Source of the DNA: Opisthorchis felineus
Lineage: Eukaryota > Platyhelminthes > Trematoda > Opisthorchiida > Opisthorchiidae
Assembly (NCBI GenBank): GCA_004794785.1
Contig: SJOL01006412.1
Span: forward strand, 504,092 to 568,091
DNA length: 64,000 nt
Reading direction: 5' to 3'
Every line of letters begins with the position of its first letter. Positions within the stretch are counted from its first letter, which is position 1. The position numbers and the translations under genes were made by a program. The notes beneath the pieces are model-generated. The model searched no databases, had not been told where the DNA came from, and saw only the letters and a program-made list of their open reading frames with translations. Positions 48,390 through 59,610 of the stretch are shown here, piece by piece.

Positions 48390-48565
48390 AGTCTCTCATA
48401 CAAGGTTGGTCAGTGGTTAGGGGTCTGACGAACACAGTTTCCTGGAACTCCAGGATGGAGGTTGGAACATGTGTGGCGACGTGTTGCGTAAAAATGGTAA
48501 TGTACTTGCATTTCCATGGGAAGACCGCTGCCTTGCGGTCAGGCTTTTGTGCCAAAGGCCTTGGG
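48390..48565 (+). repeat. tRNA-derived SINE (family 2)
   Basis: Box A in TTGGTCAGTGGTTAGG, a degenerate box B in GGAGGTTGGAACATG about 50 nt later, then GTGGCGACGTGTTGCG and CCGCTGCCTTGCGGTCAGGC. The same order occurs on the minus strand at 61435-61610. Confidence 0.6.
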
Positions 48566-48744
48566 CCAAGGAACCTAATCGTCCTCCTGTCTAGGTGTGG
48601 ACATCCTGGCAGTATCCCAGCTCACGTACAACCATGAACTGCACATACACAAATGAACACATGCCACATCAGCCGTCACGTGGTACCATCAGCCACATCG
48701 CCTTACTCCCTGCATACAGCAGGGCGGTATTGCTTGCGGCACGG

Positions 48745-50485
48745 CACTACCGGGAACACTCAAGCACCGGATATCACAGCGACCAGGGACATCGCTTAAA
48801 TCTCTGAGAAATGCTTCTGCCCTGATGATTTCTCACAAGCACTATATAAAGACGGGGGTGAAAACCAAGCTCAGCGCTCGCCTGATAAGTTTGCAGCATT
48901 TGGGAAAAGGAGACCGTCCCAGAAAACTGGTGGAAATCAGTTATACTGCCCATTTGCAAAAAGGGGCTCGTAATGAGTGCGGTAACCACGGGGATCAGCC
49001 TGAGCTCGGTCGTGAAGAGACTGTTGGCGTCACTTATCGTCGGTCGCCTTATGGTGACTCGTGAAACACGACTTGAGAGCAGCAAGCGAGATTCCGGCCA
49101 GCTAGGGATTTCGTTGACCAAATCTTCACACTCCGTGAGGTTGTAGAACAACGCCTTACGTACACACGACTCACAATTTTAGTATTCTTGGATTTTCAAG
49201 GCGCATTCAACTCGGTTTACTGGTCTGTTCTCGTTAACACGCTCGTCCATCAAGGAACGCCTCGGAAGTTTGTGAACATAATACGTCTTTGTATTCCCAG
49301 ACTTTCAGACGTGTGACAGTATACGGCGAGCTCTCCAAAAGCTTCCATACACAAAGCGGTGTCCGTCAGGGGTGCCCACTTTCTCCATTCCTATTTAATT
49401 TCGTGGTCGATGGGGTAATAAGACGAGCGCTGGAAGGTCTTCAAAACCCTGGTGTTTAAATAGGAATTCTCGCCGATCTGGAATATGCAGAAGATATCGT
49501 TCTCGTCTTCAACAAGGAGATTGTGCAAGTGTTTTTGGATGGACTGACCAAAGTCATCCTGTACTTTGGCATGCGCATGGCACCCACAAATTGTAAGATC
49601 ATGCTCGTGGACGTGCAGACACTGAACACGCCACTTACAATTCAGGGAGAGGCACTCGAAGTTGTGGAGCGTTTTACGTATCTTGGAAGTTGTATTAGTT
49701 CTGACTGTAGTGTGACAGATAAGGTCAATTCACGAATCTACAAGGTTTGGGTCGCGTTTGAAAATTTGAGACACCTTTAGCATCAAATTAGTATATTCCT
49801 GAATCTCAAGGGACGTGTTTATCAAGCTGCAGTACGAGTTGTTTTGTTGTGAGAATGGCTGTGAGAATTGGCCTGTTCGAGCAGCGGAACCGAGAAGTCT
49901 TCAGGTGTTCGACAATCACTGTCTCAGGACCATAGTTCACGTTGGTTGGTGTCAGAGAATCTGTAACGAGGCAGTTAGAAAGCGAGTTTTCGGTTGTGAA
50001 ACGGGGACTTTAATCGAAGAATGTGTCCAACACCAAAAGCTGCATTAGTCAAACCATGTATTGCGCATGCCGAACCACGGTACCCAATTCAGAGTAGCAG
50101 GCGCAGAAAGGTGGCCAGTCCTTGACCTGGATCAGAGGGGTATGAAAAGTATTACGAGAAGTCTGGGTGCTGTCGGTGCTACTCGCCTGCCAGGATGGGG
50201 ACCGCGTGATCCACACTACGCCTGGTTGGAGACGCCGCAAGAGGTGGCTGCTAATAGATGTCAATGGCGTTCTTGTTATCAGTTTCTATCCAGATTGCCT
50301 GAATGAGCGTCTGGTGGTGTAGGCAACTCGGAATGGTTGTTGCATACTAGCACCATGTCCCTTCCCCCTGCACTTTTACTCTTTTTTTCACAATAAGATC
50401 TTCAAATAAATCCTGGTTGTACGGCAGCGAAGAATGGGTGTTGAACACTGATGTCATGCTGTCCATGGTGATGATGATGAGGTGT
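48745..50485 (+). pseudogene. LINE copy A (non-LTR retrotransposon RT, 5'-truncated, decayed)
   Basis: RT of an endonuclease-type LINE for target-primed reverse transcription. A diverged, internally deleted stretch (48745-48910) precedes the main RT part. Recognisable blocks: KTVPENWWKSVILPICKKG-like (48915), ILVFLDFQGAFNSVYWSVLV (about 49175), GVRQGCPLSPFLFNFVVDG (about 49363), and the catalytic box as LEYAEDIVLVF (YAED in place of YADD). Then come the thumb (LGSCISSDCSVTDKVNSRIY) and the C-terminal block (RPVRAAEPRSLQVFDNHCLR-like, GAVGATRLPGWGPRDPH). Stops include TGA 49314, TAA 49456 and TAG 49778. The 3' end carries GATGATGATGATGA, a microsatellite-like tail. The family looks RTE-like, but I do not assign the clade firmly. 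Confidence 0.85.
48911..50388 (+). repeat. Left arm of a 1,478-bp inverted repeat
   Basis: Every position i in this arm pairs with 107071-i in 56683-58160, with no insertion or deletion. All segments I compared base by base were identical, including shared stop codons. The match ends abruptly at both sides: upstream the two copies diverge at once, and downstream a poly-T of 7 versus 8 and then several mismatches appear. Confidence 0.9.
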
Positions 50486-51716
50486 ATTCGAAAATTATGG
50501 ATTCAAGAAGTGATGCTCCATGGTCACTGTTATTGATCGTAACTAGCTCTCACTGATAAGTTAAGATGTTACTATGAACATAACCTCCGTCTGCATCAAC
50601 TGAGGGACTGCACGAGAACCTGGGTTGTCTGGTGGAAGGGGGAACTCTGTGTGCCTACAGGGATGTCGGAATAAACGTTGCATAAACTATAACATCCTTC
50701 CCTAGATCAAAAGCTTCTGTGAAAAATTTGCCGACTAGAGCACCAAAAGAACCAAGAGTTCCGGGAATGTGAGGCGCAAGTTGTTGAGGTTTATAACTAA
50801 CCAGATAACAAGTACCTTGAACATGAAAGTCTCTTAATTTTATTTTTGAGAACTTTGGCTAACCAGCACCTGCTTCGATGTCCTCTGCACGCAGAAGAGC
50901 ATTAGGAAATCTCAATGACCGAGCTGAATGTATGTGAAATGTAGGGCCGAGTCAGCAGACGGTCTCAGCTTATGGCATCCCGAAGGGAACATGGTGATGT
51001 ACAGTGACGATAAAACCCGCGATCCAAAAAGTGCAGATGGTTTGGCACAGTACGGACAAAATAAGACGGAAGTCACAATAACTGAGGGCAAAATGGGTCT
51101 TTTAGTGTTTGGAATTGTATTTCTTTCACAGGTAAGCCTTGCATGATTATAACAAACGACATATAAACCAGGATGCTAGATGGCGAACTCTCTCCATTTC
51201 GGTGTGGACTGCAGCGCAGCGAATCACGAAAAATGAATGATCGTAAAAGCGTTTCGCACCTAACGTACAGGACGTTTGCCTCATGTGATGGTTGTACTGA
51301 AGGTCTCTTGCGACCGTGTGATACCACGAACATTCACTTTAAAGGCGCAGGCGTCAGCACATACCGAAGCTTGACCATCACATCCCCCAGTCGTTCCAAA
51401 CCAGGTTACTGGGCGCTCACACGAGGTATCGCCCTACAGCACATCCTTCATAGGCGGTAGAAAGCACAACACTACCTGCGTCGTCAAGCGAAAACATATT
51501 GAGTGAACCTTTAGAAAATGCCACAACCTGGGATCAGATATTTAGTCACCTTGGCTGGCTATCTTGCTGAACTGAATCGATGTAGCATGGGTTCGTGTCC
51601 GAGGTCTTTCTGGACCAATCGCTTACTGAAATGTGTGTATCCACCGAATAACTAGCTATGTAAGACAATACACCATTTCAATATCAAGTGAATAAATTAT
51701 AATTCCACGACCATCA
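50486..51716. other. No recognisable feature
   Basis: Short frames without motifs. Confidence 0.4.
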
Positions 51717-52030
51717 GAGATCACCTCAAGAGCAGGAATAATCCAAACCACTCGCGCTCCTGTCACCTATTAGTTGGTTGGTTCTCGTCATGTAAAACAA
51801 AGCACTAGGATGCAGCTCGAGTATCCTTCTTAAGAGCGCGGTGCACACAGGACACTCGCGTGAGAGTAGGAAAACCAGTTCGACCGAAAACCAGCACATG
51901 GCTGCACAAGCACACCGGTCGAACGCTCCTAAAGCAGATAATCGAACCGCATCCCAGTGCTTTGTTGTATATGATAAGAACCAATCAGTGGACCATAAGT
52001 GACAGGAGTGAGATTGGATTGAACTTTCCC
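51717..52030. repeat. Foldback/MITE-like element
   Basis: Imperfect inverted repeat: the left arm CTCCTGTCACCTAT, GGTTCTCGTCATGTAAAACA, AAGCACTAGGATG faces CATCCCAGTGCTTTGTTGTA, GATAAGAACC, ATAAGTGACAGGAG. The centre (ACCAGTTCGACCG/CACCGGTCGAAC) continues the fold. It encodes no protein. A related single arm lies at 35950-36170. The superfamily is unknown and no target duplication was identified. Confidence 0.65.
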
Positions 52031-53584
52031 TGCTCTTGAAATCGAAATGGTAAAAGCATCGGCTCAATCCAGTAGCAGTTCCAAAACGTACAGAGATCAC
52101 CAAGATGTACAGCTGTTATGCTCGATAACGCAAGCGACTGCGTTTTGGTCTATACCGCCATTTATTAGATGTTTAGGGTCTGAATGGGGCGTACCGTTAG
52201 GGAGACAATGAGAAAGTGCCTGGATTGGAAATATCAATGTGGTATGCTTCACAAAAGTTAATAGGCACGATTTTGGTAATGTGACACGGTTACAACAGTC
52301 TACCAGTGATATGATAAAGCAACGTGTCCAGTCAGATGTTTATTCAATTCGTTGCACGAAACGTGTGATCCACATTCACGTGAGCTGTGTGGCCGAGCAG
52401 CCTCTGCACCTCCCCCTAATTATGTGCGTTTTTTGGCGCAAACTGTGAACACACGGGTTAAATGAACGAATAAAACTGCATTTCTGGCTTGTGGATGAGT
52501 TCACATGACTTACTAGGATCCATGAACTCCATGATAAGGAAGAAGGATCCGGCCAATGTGCCAAAGATGTAGAAGGATGTGAACCAACTAAGAAAGAAGG
52601 AAACGGACAGGGGAACCTAGTTCAATTGAGCCAGTTATTTCGGACTAAAAACAAAACAAAATAACACATGCAAAGAAAACGACATACGGACAGCCTTGTG
52701 GCCCTATTACCTTCCTACCTTATTCCTATTGCCTTTACAAAGCTTGGGAGTTTAAACGGGCGATGCGACTGGTGGTCAGAGTACCCGACACTCAGGCGAA
52801 AAATGCAATGTACCCAGAGGCAGAGCCAAATGATGTGCAGGAATCACTCGTACATTCATCAGATCCATCGTGACAGAAAACCGACGACACCGTAAGTGCT
52901 GGCGTCCACAGTTGTTCTACCAACCTCACCATCGAGTGCTTCCAACAATACTCCAGAATTTTGTTCACTGATAAAAGGGTATTGCAGGCTTGCCATTAAC
53001 AGGGGTGGCAGTGCTAGTTCCTTACATCCTATCTGTTTAAATATGAATCCGTACCAGATGCCATCGTACACAACCATACGGTCAGTTGCGGGGGCACAAT
53101 AGGGTACAGTTCACATTAATCGACAGACTGCTTCAATAACAGACAGCACAAATAAGACAGCTAAGTTAGAAGGCCCATTTGGAAACTCTTACCAAAGCAG
53201 TCGGGCAATGCTTGAAGGCCTATCGGCTACTCGTAAAGCTACCCGAGATGCTCAGTGTAGTATTCATCTTTAAGCCCGTTCTTAACTTGAGTTAAATGAT
53301 TGCATTTTCGCATAAATTAGGCAGTTGTGATAAGGAAATTTGTGGGTAACAAGTCGGATGTTCCTCTGGAACTCAACTGGTCGGGAGCTTACCAAGCTGG
53401 TGAGAGGGTGGGGAAAAAGAAGCTTGATTTTAACAGTAAATTCTTAACAAACACTTCCTTTCACCCCATTATTAAGTCAAATGATCAACTAATATGTCTA
53501 TAGAAAGACATTTACCTTCTACTGCCTCTCTCCCGACCCACCACTCTCGGTGTTCCCATGATCCAGGGAGCTTCTTGTCTGGAA
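52031..53584. other. No recognisable feature
   Basis: Short frames only. Confidence 0.4.
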
Positions 53585-53762
53585 CTCTGTTCCACAGGGT
53601 TCAGCCATGTTAGAAAGGGCAGAAGGGAGCAGCCAGAAGAAGACTAGCGGGTCCCCCTACTACGACGAAGTGAAAAGCGAGGTGGAGTTAAAGTCCTACT
53701 ATCCTCTGCGACAGGAGTGCGAGGGCGAACATCATCTCCATATTTCCTCAGAGACAGTAACA
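53585..53762 (+). repeat. LINE 5' region fragment (part of copy D)
   Basis: GGGAGCAGCCAGAAG, ACTACGACGAAG, GTTAAAGTCCTACTATCCTC, TGCGACAGGAGT and CATCTCCATATTT match 62265-62410 in the 5' part of LINE copy E. It directly abuts the 3' tail of LINE copy C (minus strand). The endonuclease part of the same copy probably resumes at about 55005, so copy C would be a nested insertion. Confidence 0.6.
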
Positions 53763-54850
53763 TCAGTGTTGACACTGATTCTTTACTGCCGTACAACCAC
53801 AAAGTTTGTCTAATTATATTTAAAACTTTAGAGTCAAAAGGAGACAAAAAGAGTGGGTAAGGGAGGGGACCTGGTGATGGCCTATCACAAGCATTCCAAA
53901 CGCTCAATCAGACAATCTGGAAAGAAACTGACAGCACGAACGTCACTGACATCGAGCAGCCGCCATTTCTTACAATGTCTCCAGCCAAGCACAGGCGTAG
54001 TAACGGGGACCTCATCCTGGAAGGCATACTGCACCAACAACATCCAAACTCTACGTAATCCCTTTCACAACCTTCTGCCAAGTCATACCTTGTCCACCTC
54101 ACGATTTGCACCATTCTGAAGGAGACACGGAGAACAACACTCGTCTTGGTAGGCGGTTTCGGCATGCGTGGCACATGATCAAGTCACCGCAGTTGGTGGC
54201 GCTGGATGTTTCCCGCGATTGAATTACTTGCTGCACAACCAAATACCGTTTTCTAATCACCTCGTTACTAACACGCTGACGCCATCCAAAACCAGCAACG
54301 CTTCTGAGGCATCGGTGGTAAAAAAACTGAAGACGCCTCACATCATCTGTCTGCAGAGGACACGTCTAGCACCAATACAACAACAACCCTTACTGTAGCC
54401 TGGTACACGCGACCCTTAAGACCCAGTGATATGCCTTTTGACGCCATAAGTGAAGCAAATTAGCAAACATGATTTGGGCCTCTGAGATTCTTGCACTAAC
54501 TTCATCAGATATCTTTCCGTCAGAGCTAATACAACCACCGAGGTATGTAAAATTCTCCAAAACCTCCAGTGATTTTTATTGAACTGTAAGGGGTATGTTC
54601 AGAGACTGTACGTTCCGAAGTATAACTCTGCACTTTGGAGGGGCTAGGAGCATGCCGAAAGATGGTATGACGGTGGTCAGTCTACTCAACAAGGCTTGTG
54701 CTTCGCCTTGGTCTTCAAAGATGAAGGTGATGTCGTCTGCGTACTCCAGATCGATAAGGTTCTCACCAACGACAATTTGAACACCGGGGTTTTGAAGACC
54801 ATCCAGCGTTGGCCTCATTATTTCATCAGCGACGAAGCTGAACAAGAATG
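53763..54850 (-). pseudogene. LINE copy C, 3' part of RT, decayed and nested
   Basis: Same LINE family as copies A and B. On the minus strand: FSFVADEIMRPTLDGLQNPG, ENLIDLEYADDITFIFED with the catalytic YADD intact (about 54740), SFGMLLAPPKCRVIL, then a decayed thumb, HRCLRSVAGFGWRQRVSNEV (about 54240-54310) and MPRMPKP. The 3' tail begins at GTTGTACGGCAG (complement near 53795-53806), as in copies A and B. It is truncated at the 5' side and carries several stops. Confidence 0.8.
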
Positions 54851-54892
54851 GAGAGAGTGGACATTATAGTCGGACACCACTTATATCTTTCA

Positions 54893-54909
54893 TATATATA
54901 TATATATAA
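54893..54909. repeat. (TA)n microsatellite
   Basis: An alternating TA run of about 17 bases close to the 5' truncation of LINE copy C. Confidence 0.8.
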
Positions 54910-55004
54910 TCTTTCACCACATATCTTTCAATGTTCCGTGTCTAAACTGCCGCCGAGAGAAACAAGCCAAAATGTCGTCTTGCTAAATTCGAACGATCTG
55001 ATCC

Positions 55005-55830
55005 GCGCTGCGTCCTTCAAAGTCCGTAATCTCCGTCAGATTGTGCGACAGGTATCTCTTGTTTAGCAAGAGATAGCTTTTCCTTTCTGCCGAGGTAGGT
55101 TAGAAAACACGCATACAAGACCTCGCATCAATCACGCTCCTCAAGCCGCTTAGGAGAAAATTTGAAGTTTCACAATTCACCCTTCGGAAATCTAGCGACC
55201 CCGACGCCATGGTTCGTGGTACCTATGACTCAGGAATTGTACTCAGTCCCAGGGCTGAAAGCAGTTTACTGGACTGGATCCCAATACACAGCCGTCTCTG
55301 CGCTGTACGGTTGTCTGGTTCAATTCAGATCAATGCAAGTCGATGCCGTAAACGTTGCCTCACCGTAAGTCCGTACAGCCTGCAGTTCTCAGCTGATGAA
55401 AATGAGTTTTAATGACACCTATCACGACTGCTTCGACGAGTAAGCAGAACGGCTAATGTTACCCTGGAGGACTATCTGAAAATTGGACGACTAAGCCCGG
55501 AAGAAGCATAGTTGGGTGGTATGTTAGGAGCCGATGCTCAGCGCACGCATAATTGATGTCAACTTCTTCATTTGTGTGCTGAACATCGTCTGTTCCCGGC
55601 CCTGTACGAAATTTCGGCACAAGCACTCACCGAATTACCTGGAGACCACCATAGGCAAGCCAGCCATGGGCTGAGTTGGATCATGCGGCCGCCAGTTACC
55701 GATGGATAGCCTCAAATACGTACTGCCGTTCCCTCCGTGGTACACGGCTTGGTTCCCATCATGTCGTTGTGCGGGTCCGCTAGTCAATTTGCTAGGATCA
55801 GCAGCTCTTATCGTTACAATAAAAGCCATA
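55005..55830 (+). pseudogene. LINE copy D, endonuclease region, decayed
   Basis: The endonuclease would nick target DNA. Homology to copy E starts near AASFKVRNLRQI and becomes clear at MVRGTYDSGIVLSPRAESSLLDWIPIHS-type sequence (55209 onward; compare GVGVALSPRAEHALPDWIP at 63263). The rest is riddled with frame changes, and only fragments such as the block near 55640-55740 (complement of the LDHVAIS region) remain recognisable. Confidence 0.65.
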
Positions 55831-56569
55831 TAGGTAACCAGCAAGTAGGATGGCGCAAACAAATCTGTCAAACGGCAGATAACCAAATAACCTGAAGAAT
55901 GATAGAGAACTTCGAGGGATTGCAAAGGTGCAGGAGATGGAGAAAGCCTTCAATGTAAGCAACAGCCACGTTGTATTTCAGCTGATTCGGGCAACTGGCC
56001 CCAGAAATTCAGGTGTCAGCATAGCAGTTTGCCAAAAAGATGGAGCAGGAATGCAATCGCAGAATCGTCCCCGAGCGACGGACTAGACGCCTTAAAAACA
56101 GTCCACCTGGTATCCGTCAACATTATTTTTGGAAGAGCCACCGAAACTGAATGGACCGTCGAAACCAGCCAGACACCAGCAACAGAAATTCGTAATACAC
56201 ACCACTCCCCTAACGTAACAAGACCAAAAGCTGCCAGCGATTTCTCCGAAAAAGTGGACAAGTCCGGTAAGTACACCGGATCAGCAACGCTGAGGTATGC
56301 CAGATGGCTTTCGGAAAATGGGACACTCCGCTACTTACGCTTCACACTTCGTTAAGACACCTACTACGCATTTAAGAGAAAGGTACACCTTGTACAGCTC
56401 ACTTTGCCAACCCTGTGCTGCGTGGAAACGACAGAAACACACCATCTACAACCAGTCAACGATTTGAGGAAGCATTGAATGGCAAAATCACTCAGGGAGA
56501 TGACTGCCTCTCCCTACATGAGGACCCTTAGACTCTACTCACTCGTGGTTGATGGTGGTGGCACACATC
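55831..56569. other. No supported feature
   Basis: A plus-strand frame of 108 codons (56029-56355) has no motif I recognise. It lies in the spacer between the two LINE arms. Confidence 0.35.
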
Positions 56570-58858
56570 AACCAATCACGTGATAACCATCATCATCATC
56601 CTCATCGACAGCGTGAAATCAGTGTTCAACACCCATGCTTCGCTGCCGTACAACCAGGATTTATTTGAAGATCTTATTGTGAAAAAAAAGAGTAAAAGTG
56701 CAGGGGGAAGGGACATGGTGCTAGTATGCAACAACCATTCCCAGTTGCCTACACCACCAGACGCTCATTCAGGCAATCTGGATAGAAACTGATAACAAGA
56801 ACGCCATTGACATCTATTAGCAGCCACCTCTTGCGGCGTCTCCAACCAGGCGTAGTGTGGATCACGCGGTCCCCATCCTGGCAGGCGAGTAGCACCGACA
56901 GCACCCAGACTTCTCGTAATACTTTTCATACCCCTCTGATCCAGGTCAAGGACTGGCCACCTTTCTGCGCCTGCTACTCTGAATTGGGTACCGTGGTTCG
57001 GCATGCGCAATACATGGTTTGACTAATGCAGCTTTTGGTGTTGGACACATTCTTCGATTAAAGTCCCCGTTTCACAACCGAAAACTCGCTTTCTAACTGC
57101 CTCGTTACAGATTCTCTGACACCAACCAACGTGAACTATGGTCCTGAGACAGTGATTGTCGAACACCTGAAGACTTCTCGGTTCCGCTGCTCGAACAGGC
57201 CAATTCTCACAGCCATTCTCACAACAAAACAACTCGTACTGCAGCTTGATAAACACGTCCCTTGAGATTCAGGAATATACTAATTTGATGCTAAAGGTGT
57301 CTCAAATTTTCAAACGCGACCCAAACCTTGTAGATTCGTGAATTGACCTTATCTGTCACACTACAGTCAGAACTAATACAACTTCCAAGATACGTAAAAC
57401 GCTCCACAACTTCGAGTGCCTCTCCCTGAATTGTAAGTGGCGTGTTCAGTGTCTGCACGTCCACGAGCATGATCTTACAATTTGTGGGTGCCATGCGCAT
57501 GCCAAAGTACAGGATGACTTTGGTCAGTCCATCCAAAAACACTTGCACAATCTCCTTGTTGAAGACGAGAACGATATCTTCTGCATATTCCAGATCGGCG
57601 AGAATTCCTATTTAAACACCAGGGTTTTGAAGACCTTCCAGCGCTCGTCTTATTACCCCATCGACCACGAAATTAAATAGGAATGGAGAAAGTGGGCACC
57701 CCTGACGGACACCGCTTTGTGTATGGAAGCTTTTGGAGAGCTCGCCGTATACTGTCACACGTCTGAAAGTCTGGGAATACAAAGACGTATTATGTTCACA
57801 AACTTCCGAGGCGTTCCTTGATGGACGAGCGTGTTAACGAGAACAGACCAGTAAACCGAGTTGAATGCGCCTTGAAAATCCAAGAATACTAAAATTGTGA
57901 GTCGTGTGTACGTAAGGCGTTGTTCTACAACCTCACGGAGTGTGAAGATTTGGTCAACGAAATCCCTAGCTGGCCGGAATCTCGCTTGCTGCTCTCAAGT
58001 CGTGTTTCACGAGTCACCATAAGGCGACCGACGATAAGTGACGCCAACAGTCTCTTCACGACCGAGCTCAGGCTGATCCCCGTGGTTACCGCACTCATTA
58101 CGAGCCCCTTTTTGCAAATGGGCAGTATAACTGATTTCCACCAGTTTTCTGGGACGGTCTTCTCTTCACAAATGCAGGCGAATGGATCAGACAAGCGAAG
58201 ACTGAGGACTTCACCCTCATCTTTGAACAATGCGGGTGGAAGCTCATGCGGACCATGGACTAGGTGGTGCTCGAGAGAACATATCCAATCATAAAAAGCC
58301 GAGGCCATTGAGGGTCCCAGGTTCATTGTCCAGGCTTCTACGTCATCTGTAGACTCCAGATGAGTGGCAGCTGATGGCCACGAGAACCGTTGTTCGAAGT
58401 ATTCGACCCACCGGTCGAAGCGTTCTTTATTGAAGATGATTGCTTCACTCCGGTCCTTGATGGTTTCGCTCACAGGGGCTTTCCGGGTACCGGTCGCACG
58501 GATCGGTTGAGATAATCTTCGGACACTCTCGGCTTTCTCGGCCGCTCCCATTTCCTGAGCCTTCCGAATCCATAGGACTTCACGGTCGGCGCACAAGATC
58601 ACTTTTACTTGACGTCTGATAATTCGTCGGGCCAAATTATGTTCGGAACCAGAGGGGACATTTTTTTCCAAATTCGAGCAGTGCCTCTGTTCGGTCTGAT
58701 ATCCAGTGCTTGAGTGGGCTTGGTAGCGCCGTGTCACAGGCAGAAGTCCCAACACTGTGCAAAGAGGTGGCGATCCCGTTCCGGTATGAATTCACATCTG
58801 ATGGTGGAGCAGTTGGAAGAGACTCCAGAAGACGATTCCGTAAAAATTCGTCTAACAT
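56570..58858 (-). pseudogene. LINE copy B (RT, longer 5' part than copy A, decayed)
   Basis: Minus-strand copy of the same LINE. It reaches further upstream than copy A. The 5' part (58858 down to 58160) reads FLRNRLLESLPTAPPSDVN, then HNLARRIIRRQVKV, ETIKDRSEAIIFNKERFDRW and HGPHELPPALFKDEGEVLS, the pre-RT and finger region. A 276-codon frame is open from 58755 to 57925. From 58160 to 56683 it is the mirror of copy A, with the same stops (TAA in the block before the catalytic box) and the same YAED box. The 3' tail CATCATCATCATCC (plus-strand reading) ends the copy near 56580. Confidence 0.87.
56683..58160 (-). repeat. Right arm of the 1,478-bp inverted repeat
   Basis: Mirror of 48911-50388 (coordinate sum 107071). 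The spacer between the arms is about 6.3 kb. Confidence 0.9.
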
Positions 58859-58879
58859 CCGGACCTGCCAGCCTCTCAG

Positions 58880-59107
58880 TTGCTAATCTATTTGTCCGCA
58901 CCTTACGCGGTTCCAGAAAACAAAGGGAGAAGCGACTCCGGACGAATACATGGTTTATGGTTGAGAAGCTGAAGTCCGAGGGAAGAGAAAGCCTACGTAT
59001 GTTGCGTCGTTCCAGATGTAGTGACGAATCAGTCGCAAGCAGTCACTCGAAAAGAGTATCAGATGATACAGACTGGAAAGTTTCATATTGGGAAGATGTG
59101 ACAAATG
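58880..59107 (+). CDS. Candidate internal exon, basic Ser/Arg-rich protein
   Basis: 228 nt (76 codons), bounded by CCAGCCTCTCAG and a strong donor GTAAGT (59108-59113), phase 1 at both ends. The translation includes LRGSRKQREKRL, TWFMVEKLKSEGRESLRML, RRSRCSDESVASSHSKRV and DDTDWKVSYWEDVTN, with clustered serines and basic residues that look like phosphorylation sites. The frame is also open upstream, but there it runs over the 5' end of LINE copy B, so the exon start should be near 58872 or 58880. I recognise no family. Confidence 0.4.
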
Positions 59108-59246
59108 GTAAGTTATTTCGGATTTGCGAACTGTTTAATCTAGTCCAGAAAAGGCTCCTCCTGGAACGGAGTACAGTTTCAAACATTTAATTCGCTGAAC
59201 CATAAAGGAAGAAACCGACTGACCGCGAAAAATGATATCTAGTATT

Positions 59247-59525
59247 TCACACTTGATGTTTCACACATTTAGATGTTGTGTGGGAGTAGTGAAAGAAATT
59301 ATGAATCCATCCACACGAATATAAATTAGAACCACACCTTTTAGGAACACGAAGGACTTCCAAACTGGGAACTGAACGAGGTTCCCACTTGCCATAGACG
59401 AAAGAATATTCCAGAATCGCCGGAAGTTTACTTCTCAGGTGGATGTACAACAGGGAAACTATGAAGATACCCAATCCAATGCCAGTGAACAGCCTTGGAA
59501 TACGTACCAAAAGGGCACTGAACAT
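59247..59525 (-). CDS. Candidate first exon of a polyprenol-reductase-like (SRD5A3-type) membrane enzyme
   Basis: The frame starts at ATG 59525. A membrane segment (LFTGIGLGIFIVSLLYIHL) is followed by LPAILEYSFVYGKW and then LEVLRVPKRCGSNLY with a downstream Asn. This layout (N-terminal helix, hydrophobic block ending in YGK, then VPKR followed by a few residues, Tyr, and Asn after seven more) recalls the start of steroid 5-alpha-reductase 3 / polyprenol reductase, an ER enzyme that makes dolichol for N-glycosylation. The true exon end is unclear: GTGTGG after VPK at about 59341 is a weak donor, and the frame stays open to 59247. The remaining exons were not found. Recognition is by eye only. 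Confidence 0.4.
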   Translation of the reverse strand: MFSALLVRIPRLFTGIGLGIFIVSLLYIHLRSKLPAILEYSFVYGKWEPRSVPSLEVLRVPKRCGSNLYSCGWIHNFFHYSHTTSKCVKHQV

Positions 59526-59610
59526 CGTGTGCTGGATTACGAGAAAAGAGAAAGAGCAATTGTTAGTAATCGGTTTGTGTGTATAAGAAAGGCGACGTAG
59601 GGTAACCTAC

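Noticed and set aside
55635..55925. Minus-strand frame resembling a second SRD5A3-type segment (LQSLEVLY followed by hydrophobic residues)
   Set aside because: No usable acceptor or donor, and it overlaps the decayed LINE endonuclease region, so the similarity is probably chance.
57920..58294. 124-codon plus-strand frame (and its mirror at 48774-49151 on the minus strand)
   Set aside because: Antisense to the LINE RT. It is shared by both arms only because the arms are inverted copies.
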